From Phycisphaeraceae bacterium (GTDB lineage: Bacteria > Planctomycetota > Phycisphaerae > Phycisphaerales > Phycisphaeraceae): DNA of 62,406 nt. The position numbers were made by a program, and so were the translations under genes. This document shows, piece by piece, positions 55,342 to 62,406 of the stretch. Within the stretch, counting starts at the first letter, position 1. Every line of letters starts with the position of its first letter. The notes beneath the pieces were generated by a model. It was not told the DNA's origin, did not search any database, and worked only from the letters and a program-made list of their open reading frames with translations. The stretch is from contig PBAS01000004.1 of assembly GCA_002716625.1 (NCBI GenBank), forward strand, positions 35,567-97,972. Reading direction: 5' to 3'.

Positions 55342-55980
55342 TTGGTCCCTTCCGAAATTTGCAGAACATCTGAGAGTGGGAGTTCCGTAGACGACTCTGG
55401 GGAAACCGGGGATTGCAGTGGAGATGGTAGAAAATCCATCAAAGCAGGAACTGACACGCTTGCCGCTGATTCTGATGATCCTCCATGTTTGTGCGTGAAC
55501 TCGACTGGTGGCCATGCGGGCTGCCTTGTTAATTTGTCATTGCGCACTGGGGATGTTAATCCGTCAATATCCGGATACGTAGATCGTTTGCTGGCCGAAG
55601 CATCGGTGATTGCCGGTGCGGATGGCGGTGTGTTGAATGTAATGGTTGTTGATGAGCCTCAGATGACAAGTTTGCATCATCAATTCAAGGGTGTCGATGG
55701 TGTTACCGATGTTCTAGCATTCGATTTGCGCAGTTCAAATGTCGCTCCCTTAGAAGCAGATATTGTGATCTGCCTGGATGTTGCGGTTCGTCAAGCAACT
55801 GCACGCGGACACCAGGTTCGTGCAGAAGTATTGCTGTATGCGGTGCACGGTTTGTTGCATCTTCTGGGTATGAATGATGGTGAAGCTGATGAGGCGTCAG
55901 CAATGCATGGACGGGAAGATGAGATCTTGACAGCGATCGGCGTTGGCCCGGTTTATCACGTCGAGGAGAGCGTACGGTGA
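55342..55980 (+). CDS. ybeY: Endoribonuclease YbeY with altered zinc motif
   Basis: YbeY is a zinc-dependent endoribonuclease needed for 16S rRNA maturation and ribosome quality control. Family landmarks are VMVVDEPQMTSLHHQF, GVDGVTDVLAFDLR and the metal site VHGLLHLLGMNDGEADEASAM. Two histidines of the HxxxH pair are present (55845 and 55858), but the residue normally His in 'GYDH' is Asp (55876-55878) and the next is Gly, so the third zinc ligand appears changed. The start is uncertain: TTG 55342, or GTG 55495, which would give a length closer to the family. The stop overlaps the GTG start of the CBS protein by four bases. Confidence 0.85.
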   Translation: MVPSEICRTSESGSSVDDSGETGDCSGDGRKSIKAGTDTLAADSDDPPCLCVNSTGGHAGCLVNLSLRTGDVNPSISGYVDRLLAEASVIAGADGGVLNVMVVDEPQMTSLHHQFKGVDGVTDVLAFDLRSSNVAPLEADIVICLDVAVRQATARGHQVRAEVLLYAVHGLLHLLGMNDGEADEASAMHGREDEILTAIGVGPVYHVEESVR

Positions 55981-57275
55981 ACCAGGTGGCACTATGGATC
56001 GCAATGGGCGCAACGATCGCAGGGTGTTATTTCGCTGCCTGTTCAGCAGCGTTACGCTCATTTAGCCGGTCAAAGCTTTCCGATCTGCTTGAAGAGAGCG
56101 GTAAGTCACAGAAACTTGAACCATTTCTCGAAAGAACTTCTGAACTTGTGCTGATTACGTCGACCATGCGAGTGGGGCTGAACCTCTTGGTGCTGTTATG
56201 TATTTTGTCGCTGTTTGAGTCGGTGTTTGAGGCTGGTGAGCAGCAATTGCTTAAATACGTGGTTTCGTTTGCAGTGGCTGCATTGGTGATCAGTGTTTTT
56301 GCAGTGGCGATACCGGTGAGCATGGCCCGCTACCAGGCCGAACGGCTGCTGGTGCGTACGATGCCTTTACTCAACATATCAGTCGCGGTCTTTAGGCCAC
56401 TGGCAAGTCTACTGTATCTATTTGATCCAATTGTCCGCCGTATTTCCGGAGGCCAGACATCCCTTTCGTCCAGCGATGAGCTTTTGACGGAGGAGATCCT
56501 TTCGGTGGTTGAGGACCACGAGGAGGATGCAGCGGTTGATGAAGATCAAAAAGACATGCTGGAAGGGGTGATTGAACTGCGTAGTACAACTGCCGGGCAG
56601 ATCATGACTCCGCGGACTGATGTTAAGGGTATTGAATCCGATGCCAGCCTCGAGCAGGTCAAGGATGCGATTATCACACTTGGCCATAGCCGCATCCCCG
56701 TGTTTCATGATAACCTTGATGGCATTGTGGGCATGCTCTATGCCAAGGACATGATCAAGTTTTTAGGGCAGAATGGCCAGCCATTTGATCTCAAGCAAGT
56801 TATTCGTGATGCATTCATGGTCCCCGAGAGCAAAGCAGTCGGCGATCTGCTTGGAGAGTTCAAGGCTCGGAAAATTCATATCGCCGTGGTGCTTGATGAA
56901 TATGGCGGGACGGCCGGACTGGTGACGATTGAGGATATTCTTGAGGAAATTGTTGGCGAGATTCAGGATGAATATGAACCGGTAAAGGATAACCCATCCA
57001 TACGCAAACTTGATGATGGGGTTGCTGAGGTCGATGCTCGTGTTTATGTCGATGATCTCAATGACGAGATGAGATTGAAGTTGCCCGAGGATGACGGCTA
57101 CGACACCGTCGGTGGTTTCGTCTTCTCCACTTTAGGGCACATCCCTGCGGTTGATGAAAGCTTTGAATTTGACAATATCAGAATTACCGTGACCGATGCT
57201 GAGCGCACAAGAGTCAACCGGGTTCGTGTGGAGGTGCTGGCCGCATCATCTGGCGACGATGGCAACGGGCGGTGA
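55977..57275 (+). CDS. CNNM/CorC-HlyC-type membrane protein with CBS pair
   Basis: This 432-residue protein has an N-terminal DUF21/CNNM membrane domain with four hydrophobic helices, then a CBS pair (about residues 205-330; GQIMTPRTDVKGIESDAS and VVLDEYGGTAGLVTIEDILE) and a CorC/HlyC C-terminal domain. DEDQKDMLEGVIELRSTTA and the TEEILSVV start of the CBS region are typical. Such proteins are implicated in magnesium or cobalt efflux and membrane integrity; the annotation 'hemolysin' is historical. The GTG start overlaps ybeY (GTGA), so the two are translationally coupled, an arrangement seen in many bacteria. Confidence 0.92.
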   Translation: MNQVALWIAMGATIAGCYFAACSAALRSFSRSKLSDLLEESGKSQKLEPFLERTSELVLITSTMRVGLNLLVLLCILSLFESVFEAGEQQLLKYVVSFAVAALVISVFAVAIPVSMARYQAERLLVRTMPLLNISVAVFRPLASLLYLFDPIVRRISGGQTSLSSSDELLTEEILSVVEDHEEDAAVDEDQKDMLEGVIELRSTTAGQIMTPRTDVKGIESDASLEQVKDAIITLGHSRIPVFHDNLDGIVGMLYAKDMIKFLGQNGQPFDLKQVIRDAFMVPESKAVGDLLGEFKARKIHIAVVLDEYGGTAGLVTIEDILEEIVGEIQDEYEPVKDNPSIRKLDDGVAEVDARVYVDDLNDEMRLKLPEDDGYDTVGGFVFSTLGHIPAVDESFEFDNIRITVTDAERTRVNRVRVEVLAASSGDDGNGR

Positions 57276-57368
57276 TCACTGTCCCCCATTTCCTTTTGGT
57301 GGACTGCGTGCTTAGCATTCCCGAGTTAAGAGAAACAGGGGGGCATCTTTGTTAAACTTTGCCGGATC

Positions 57369-58850
57369 ATGAAGATCCAGTTTCATAACACATTAGCAGG
57401 CTGCATTGAGCCATTCGAGCCCATCGACCCGCCTAACGTGTACATGTACAACTGCGGTCCGACGGTATACGACTTCGCGCATGTCGGTAATTTTCGGTCT
57501 TTCATGATTGCCGATGTGCTTCGTCGAACATTGGAACTCCTTGGCTTTCACGTCCATCAGGTGATGAATCTGACGGACGTGGGGCATATGACCGATGACC
57601 AACTGGCCGACGGGGGTGGTGAGGACAAGATGGTTGCTGCCGCTAAACGCCTGAAGCAGGCAAAGAAACAAGGCGTGGCACCGGTTGACAACCCGGATGA
57701 TCCCTACCAGGTTGCCCAATATTACATTGATGCTTTTATTGAAGATGCGAGATTGCTGGGGCTCAAGGTTTCCAACGAGTATCCCCAGAACATGCCCCGG
57801 GCCACGCAGTATATCGATGGCATGCAGGAAATGATCAAAAAACTGCTTGCTGCCAAACATGCTTATATTGCCAGTGACGGTGCGGTTTATTACAGCGTTG
57901 AGAGCTTCTCTCAATATGGTCAGCTTTCTGGGAATACCATCGACCGGCTGCGTAGCGGCGCAGGGGGTCGCATCACCGATGAACACCAGGTGGTCAAACG
58001 TCATCCGGCTGATTTCTTGCTGTGGAAACCGGATGCGACGCACATCATGAAATGGGATTCGCCGTGGGGCGCCGGCTATCCAAACTGGCATCTCGAGTGT
58101 TCTGTGATGGCCACCACCTTGCTTGGGCAAGATGTGATTGACATTCACATGGGAGGTGAGGATAACATCTTTCCCCACCATGAATGCGAGATCGCCCAGA
58201 CCTGTGGTGCAACCGGCAAGGAGCTGTTTTCGCGGTTCTGGATTCATGCACGCCATTTGTTTATCAATGGCGAAAAGATGTCAAAAAGCAAGGGCACCTT
58301 TTATACCGTGCGTGACCTTGCGGCCAAGGGGATCAGTCCGGTGGCGGTTCGCATGGAATTAGTCAAAGCGCCGTACCGGATGAATGCCAACCTAACCCAG
58401 CAAGGTTTGGTTGATTCTGCTCGGACGGTACAACGACTACGCGACTTTTCGACTGATTTGGACCGTCGTTGTGATGGTGCTGTCGCGTCAGTGGATTTGA
58501 CACACCCGGCCTTAGAGGCGTTCGGCTCTGCATTGGCTGATGATCTTAACATTGCGGCGGCAATGGCCTCGTTATTTGCATGGATTCAACAGGACCATTC
58601 TGATGCTGCAGAGTCACTGGCCGTATTACGACAGATGGACCGTGTTCTAGGGGTGCTTGACCTCGGTCTGGCGGATAATCAGGAGGCTGGTGGTGATTTG
58701 GAGATCGCTGAAACCTGTGCCGCGATCGATCAGGCCAGGGCACAGAAGGAATTTGAAGTGGCTGATAACTTACGCCAACAGTTGGTCGATGCTGGCTATG
58801 AAGTTCATACGTCCAAGGGAGGGACAACAGCAAGAAAGAAACTGGCGTAG
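57369..58850 (+). CDS. cysS: Cysteinyl-tRNA synthetase
   Basis: This 493-residue class I synthetase charges tRNA-Cys. The zinc Cys is in YMYNCGPTVYD, the HIGH-type motif is AHVGNFRS, and further zinc ligands are in HLECSVMA and FPHHECEIAQ. KMSKS is at GEKMSKSKGTFYTVRD. The C-terminal helical domain (LRQMDRVLGVLDLGLADN and beyond) is present, and a Lys-rich tail ends the protein. Length and order are canonical. The start is ATG 57369, 93 bases after the CBS protein. Confidence 0.98.
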   Translation: MKIQFHNTLAGCIEPFEPIDPPNVYMYNCGPTVYDFAHVGNFRSFMIADVLRRTLELLGFHVHQVMNLTDVGHMTDDQLADGGGEDKMVAAAKRLKQAKKQGVAPVDNPDDPYQVAQYYIDAFIEDARLLGLKVSNEYPQNMPRATQYIDGMQEMIKKLLAAKHAYIASDGAVYYSVESFSQYGQLSGNTIDRLRSGAGGRITDEHQVVKRHPADFLLWKPDATHIMKWDSPWGAGYPNWHLECSVMATTLLGQDVIDIHMGGEDNIFPHHECEIAQTCGATGKELFSRFWIHARHLFINGEKMSKSKGTFYTVRDLAAKGISPVAVRMELVKAPYRMNANLTQQGLVDSARTVQRLRDFSTDLDRRCDGAVASVDLTHPALEAFGSALADDLNIAAAMASLFAWIQQDHSDAAESLAVLRQMDRVLGVLDLGLADNQEAGGDLEIAETCAAIDQARAQKEFEVADNLRQQLVDAGYEVHTSKGGTTARKKLA

Positions 58851-58864
58851 TCCGCCGGTACCTG

Positions 58865-59677
58865 TCACGCCGAAGCTTCGAGCTGTTCAGTGGTCAGAGC
58901 GTCGGGTCCAAAGATCTGTGTGTACTTTGTGTCGGGTCCATCAATACGTTTCGTGGCAGCGTCCATGTAGCAAACGCTGAATGCACGACGTGGTGTGTCT
59001 GTGTTGTTGCGGTCGGAACTGTGTAAAAGCCAGTTATGAAGAAGAATCACCTCCCCACTATCGACCGTCAGGTGGACAACTTTCTCTTTGCTGCAGTGTT
59101 GGTCAACCTGTTCATCGCTTAAGAAGGCCGACCTGAGATTTGGATTGAGGTATCCCAGCTTATGGCTTCCGGGAATGATTTGTATACAACCGTTTTTAAC
59201 TGTTGCTGTATCCAATGCCGTCCATGCGGTAAGAAAAGGGGTGGCACTCAGGAAGTTAAATAGGTCTTGATGCCATCGTAAAAACGTCCCTCTGCCGGCT
59301 GGTTTATTGATGAACATGGCGCGAAAGGCCGTGATAGGCGTTCCAGTACCATAGATCCGGGCGCATGCCTCTTCAAATATGGGCAACTGCATGTGCCGTA
59401 AAAAGAGTGGATCAAATTCCAGCTTTTGGATTTTTCGATAGTTTAGATGCCTGCCCTTGTGTCCCTGTGTGTGTGGCTTGTGGGTCTCGTAGTCATTGGG
59501 ATCGGCATCTTCCTGCATCGTGATCTGGTCATAGTTTAATTCAGCCTGGCCGAGCATGATTTCGTTGATACGTTGCCCGAGGTTCTCGATCGTGTCAGCC
59601 TCTACGACGTTTCCCAGTTTGACGTAACCATGTTCGTCAAAATCCGCCCACTGGTTTTCACTGATCAGGTTATGCAT
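58865..59677 (-). CDS. Phytanoyl-CoA dioxygenase family Fe(II)/2-oxoglutarate enzyme
   Basis: This 270-residue non-heme iron oxygenase of the PhyH type has the iron-binding HxD in RWHQDLFNF (preceded by FINKPAGRGTFL) and the distal His in LLHNWLLHSSDRN. The N-terminus (SENQWADFDEHGYVKLGNV) and the C-terminal RAFSVCYMDAATKR segment are typical of the family. Such enzymes hydroxylate varied small molecules in 2-oxoglutarate-dependent reactions; the substrate here is not deducible. It is convergent with cysS and divergent from the aldolase gene, with a palindromic site between. Confidence 0.88.
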   Translation of the reverse strand: MHNLISENQWADFDEHGYVKLGNVVEADTIENLGQRINEIMLGQAELNYDQITMQEDADPNDYETHKPHTQGHKGRHLNYRKIQKLEFDPLFLRHMQLPIFEEACARIYGTGTPITAFRAMFINKPAGRGTFLRWHQDLFNFLSATPFLTAWTALDTATVKNGCIQIIPGSHKLGYLNPNLRSAFLSDEQVDQHCSKEKVVHLTVDSGEVILLHNWLLHSSDRNNTDTPRRAFSVCYMDAATKRIDGPDTKYTQIFGPDALTTEQLEASA

Positions 59678-59782
59678 GTGCTAATGGCCTTTTCTATCGT
59701 CAATTTCTACGGTCATATCCCCGAATAATTGTAAATGATATTAGTTGTATTAATTTGGCCTGGCAATTAATACTTGTTGCGA

Positions 59783-59808
59783 TGCCAAGGCACTATACTT
59801 GCTTGGCA
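59783..59808. promoter_or_regulatory. Putative operator around a -10 box between divergent genes
   Basis: TGCCAAG (59783-59789) and CTTGGCA (59802-59808) form a perfect inverted repeat around a 12-base spacer that contains TATACT (59794-59799), a five-of-six match to the -10 consensus on the plus strand. It lies 57 bases before the aldolase start and upstream of the dioxygenase start, so a repressor binding here could control one or both. No clear -35 was found. Confidence 0.4.
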
Positions 59809-59864
59809 GACGGCAGTAGATAAACCAGGTTGACTGATCAGGTCTCATTGATACGGAGAGTCAC

Positions 59865-60707
59865 ATGGCAAAGTCAATAGGCAGCGTGAGAGTAACAGAT
59901 CATGATCCGACCCAGTTGGGGCGTCAATTCAAAAAACGGCTCAAGGAAGGGAAGGTCCAATTGGGGGGCATGGTCTTTGAGTATGTAAGGCCCTCGCTTG
60001 TCAAACTCTATCGCTTGGCAGGGTTCGACTTTATTTACATGGATAATGAGCATGTGCTGATGAGCGGGCTTCCGGGCACGGCAAATTTCATCCAGGCGGC
60101 AAGGGATAATGGGTTGCCGGTGATTGCCAAGATTCCTGAACTGGGACGGGCTGAAACTGGCCGGTTGTTGGATGGTGGCGTTGTGGGAATACAACTGCCG
60201 CGTACAGAGTCGCGTGAACAACTCGAAACCTTGGTGGATTATGTCAAATATCCACCGGTTGGAAGCCGTGCTGGTGCACCTCTGTTTGGTAATGTGGACT
60301 ATCAGTGGCCGGCGAATAGTCGCCAGTGGTTGCGGGATGCTGATGACGCGTCCGTTGTGATGGCGCACATCGAAACTCGCACGGGACTTGAGAATTTTGA
60401 AGACATTGTGGCAACACCACATCTGGACATGGTGTATGTGGGCGTGTTTGATTTTTCAATTTCCATGGGTCATCCCGGTGGAATGGATCATCCGGAGGTA
60501 CAAAAGGGCATGCAGCATATTCTGGACCTCTGCCTCAAGCACAACGTGCCTTTCGGGACAACCACGCCTAGCGCTGAATCTGCCCGGCATTGGATTCGCC
60601 GTGGCGCAAGTTTCTTTGAGGTGGTCGATGAACTGACCCTGCTTGCCAAGGGTGCGGCCGAGACGGTGGACATGTATCGGGAGGTAATTGATGAGAACAT
60701 ACAGTGA
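59865..60707 (+). CDS. HpcH/HpaI-family 2-keto-3-deoxy sugar acid aldolase
   Basis: This 280-residue class II (divalent metal) aldolase cleaves 2-keto-3-deoxy-type sugar acids or 4-hydroxy-2-ketoheptanedioate to pyruvate and an aldehyde. The catalytic His is in FIYMDNEHVLMSG. The metal and pyruvate site includes PVIAKIPELGRAETGRLL and KYPPVGSRAGAPLFGNVDY, and QLPRTES holds further binding residues. A sugar-acid substrate would suit the other sugar genes. It starts at ATG 59865, 188 bases from the divergent dioxygenase, with an inverted repeat between them. Confidence 0.85.
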   Translation: MAKSIGSVRVTDHDPTQLGRQFKKRLKEGKVQLGGMVFEYVRPSLVKLYRLAGFDFIYMDNEHVLMSGLPGTANFIQAARDNGLPVIAKIPELGRAETGRLLDGGVVGIQLPRTESREQLETLVDYVKYPPVGSRAGAPLFGNVDYQWPANSRQWLRDADDASVVMAHIETRTGLENFEDIVATPHLDMVYVGVFDFSISMGHPGGMDHPEVQKGMQHILDLCLKHNVPFGTTTPSAESARHWIRRGASFFEVVDELTLLAKGAAETVDMYREVIDENIQ

Positions 60708-60791
60708 ACTACGATGCGTAGGTTCGTTAAAAGGTGATGGTGTGCCGAAAGAATAAGATAAGCCGATCAGGGCCAGTTGAACCAAGGTGCC

Positions 60792-62406
60792 ATGAATCAC
60801 TCCGACAGTTCTGCCCAGTCTAATGCTGCCCAACCCAGGCAGCATCTGTACCCACTTGAGTGTGGTGTACAGCATTACGTGTGGGGCGATACGGAATTTA
60901 TTCCAGCGTTACTGGGGCAGGACAATCCAGACCATGAACCATTTGCAGAATTATGGATGGGGGCGCATGTCGACCTGCCTTCCCAAGTACGGATTGACGG
61001 CCATATGGTTGGTCTCAATGACCTGATCGCCCAAGCACCGCAAGCAATACTAGGTAACCGGGTTGCAAGGCAGTTCGATCATCAACTGCCCTACTTGTTC
61101 AAGGTTCTTTCTACTGCGGCACCACTGTCCATCCAGTCGCACCCGTCCAAGAAGCAGGCAGAAGTTGGTTTTGCTCGGGAAAATGAAGCTGGCATCCCGC
61201 GGTCTGCGGCGTATCGAAACTATAAAGATGACAACCACAAACCGGAACTGATTGCAGCATTAACTGACTATTACGGGTTGCGTGGATTTCGCCCCTTGGT
61301 GCAGATTGCGAAGGTTTTGAAGTCCATACCAGAGATGCGTGAGTATGCCGGTTCCTTCGAACCAACCCGTCGTGGTCTCGATAACCTTTACAAAAAGCTC
61401 ATGTCCCTTCCACAGCAGGAGGTGGATCATATTCTCGATCCTCTAGTTCGGCGATTGACGGCAAGTCATGCCAAGAAGCCTTTTACGCCAGATCAACAGG
61501 AGTATTGGGTGTTAGAAGCAGACCGAGAATTTGCCATTGGCGCTCATCATGATCGTGGGCTGTTTTCAATATTTCTCCTGAACCTTGTGTATTTGAAGCC
61601 GGGGGAAGCGATGTATCTGCCGGCCGGGATCCTGCATGCCTATTTGAATGGAACGGGCATGGAAGTCATGGCTAACTCGAACAATGTTCTGCGTGGTGGG
61701 CTCACGGTTAAACACGTGGATGTTCCGGAGTTGATATCAAACGTGACATTTGAAGGTGGCGATGTGGAGGTGCTTTCTGCAAAGAGGATAGGGCAGACCC
61801 CTGAATGGCGTTATGAGACGCCTGCGGATGAATTTGAATTGCGCTGCATTGAACTGGATGGCACACAGGTCTATCAGTCTGATTCAGATCATAGTGCCGA
61901 TATCCTGATCCTGGTGAAGGCTGGATCATCCACCACGGTCACCATGTGCTGTGGGGATGAAAGATTAGATCTTCAGACGGGAAGTGTTGTTCTGGCCATC
62001 CAAGGCTCACCTTATACGGTCCATGCATCGGCGCAGGCGACACTTTATAAGGCCGTGGTTCCCAGTGGCGATTTGGATTCGCAACCTGTGCATTTTCGTG
62101 GTCGACGACCGAAACGATTGAGCTTTGGTACCAGTGGGTTACGCGGACTTGTCGACGATATTACTGATCTGGAAGCCTATGTTAATACCAGAGGGTTCCT
62201 GCAATATCTACTGGACCTTAATCAGGTCCAACCGGGCGATAAGGTCTGTATCGGCGGCGATCTAAGGCCCAGTACGGACAGTCCCAATCGCAGCATCATG
62301 CGGGCCTGCGGGCGGGCGATCGAAGACGCCGGGCTAATGGCCGATCATCTTGGCAGATTGCCGACGCCGGCCCTGGCTTTTTATGCCCTGCAGCGCCATC
62401 AAGCCA
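60792..62406 (+). CDS. Mannose-6-phosphate isomerase fused in frame to phosphomannomutase, 3' end outside window
   Basis: I read one open frame from ATG 60792 to the window edge with no stop (538 codons). Residues about 17-425 form a class I (ManA-type) phosphomannose isomerase: LECGVQHYVWGDTEFIPAL, SIQSHPSKKQAEVGFARENE (zinc ligands), NYKDDNHKPELIAALTDY, LPAGILHAYLNGTGMEVM and RGGLTVKHVD. A short linker (SGDLDSQPVHFRGRRPKR) leads to RLSFGTSGLRGLVDDITDLE, the N-terminal FGTSGLRG motif of phosphoglucomutase/phosphomannomutase, then IGGDLRPST and the 'P.PAL' strand. The protein would convert fructose 6-phosphate through mannose 6-phosphate to mannose 1-phosphate. The C-terminal catalytic domains lie beyond the window, so the fusion is seen only at its junction. 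Confidence 0.88.
   Translation, partial: MNHSDSSAQSNAAQPRQHLYPLECGVQHYVWGDTEFIPALLGQDNPDHEPFAELWMGAHVDLPSQVRIDGHMVGLNDLIAQAPQAILGNRVARQFDHQLPYLFKVLSTAAPLSIQSHPSKKQAEVGFARENEAGIPRSAAYRNYKDDNHKPELIAALTDYYGLRGFRPLVQIAKVLKSIPEMREYAGSFEPTRRGLDNLYKKLMSLPQQEVDHILDPLVRRLTASHAKKPFTPDQQEYWVLEADREFAIGAHHDRGLFSIFLLNLVYLKPGEAMYLPAGILHAYLNGTGMEVMANSNNVLRGGLTVKHVDVPELISNVTFEGGDVEVLSAKRIGQTPEWRYETPADEFELRCIELDGTQVYQSDSDHSADILILVKAGSSTTVTMCCGDERLDLQTGSVVLAIQGSPYTVHASAQATLYKAVVPSGDLDSQPVHFRGRRPKRLSFGTSGLRGLVDDITDLEAYVNTRGFLQYLLDLNQVQPGDKVCIGGDLRPSTDSPNRSIMRACGRAIEDAGLMADHLGRLPTPALAFYALQRHQA

Noticed and set aside
57393..58256. A 287-codon minus-strand frame
   Set aside because: It is antisense to cysS, whose motifs are complete, and has no family features.

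Overview
The window looks like chromosomal DNA of a marine, heterotrophic, Gram-negative-type bacterium, most likely a planctomycete and perhaps of the Phycisphaerae. This is inference from content: several sulfatases (two with Tat-type signals), a secreted protein ending in dockerin-like repeats plus a PEP-CTERM-like tail, c-type multiheme cytochromes, GH32/43-like proteins, TPR-rich membrane proteins, a SigA-type sigma factor, and housekeeping genes scattered singly rather than in classical operons. By eye the base composition is near 50% GC. There is no phage, transposase, CRISPR array or rRNA. One tRNA gene (Ser-UGA) is present.

Layout. 1-10.3 kb: a truncated glycosidase-like gene, a sigma-70 factor and ROK glucokinase (all minus), then SulP transporter, GT9 glycosyltransferase and IspH (plus), a two-gene minus unit (LolA-like lipoprotein and an unknown), then CinA. 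10.3-21.6 kb: a CpsB-type phosphatase, three translationally coupled sulfatases, an octaheme cytochrome c with a four-helix membrane protein, a large beta-propeller glycosidase-like protein and a cytochrome b562-like protein. This is a plausible sulfated-polysaccharide and electron-transfer island. 21.8-26.2 kb (minus): nitrilase-family amidase, PLP-dependent threonine/serine dehydratase, and a pair resembling a split HTTM/gamma-carboxylase-like protein with TPRs. 26.4-32.2 kb: aldo/keto reductase, a basic Cys-containing secreted protein, an orphan nuoB, and TrkA plus TrkH. 32.4-38.2 kb: a polytopic membrane protein, a lipoprotein phosphodiesterase, a sulfatase-like protein lacking the formylglycine motif, and a Gfo/Idh/MocA oxidoreductase.

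39-46.3 kb: the dockerin/PEP-CTERM protein, an unknown protein, a UroD-like methyltransferase with its cognate corrinoid protein, tRNA-Ser, a decayed zinc alcohol dehydrogenase pseudogene and an Ldh-family dehydrogenase. 46.6-62.4 kb: a 920-residue secreted protein, orphan trpB, a TMTC-like GT-C/TPR membrane protein divergent from a FAD amine-oxidase-like protein, YbeY (with an altered zinc motif) coupled to a CBS/CorC-type membrane protein, CysS, a phytanoyl-CoA dioxygenase-like protein, an HpaI-type aldolase, and a mannose-6-phosphate isomerase fused in frame to the start of a phosphomannomutase. That last gene runs off the window.

The strongest candidates for something little described are the isomerase-mutase fusion, the split HTTM pair, the octaheme/4TM/b562/sulfatase neighbourhood and the corrinoid methyltransferase pair. 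Both edge genes (1-1330 minus and 60792-62406 plus) were found by direct reading because they are open at the window boundary.
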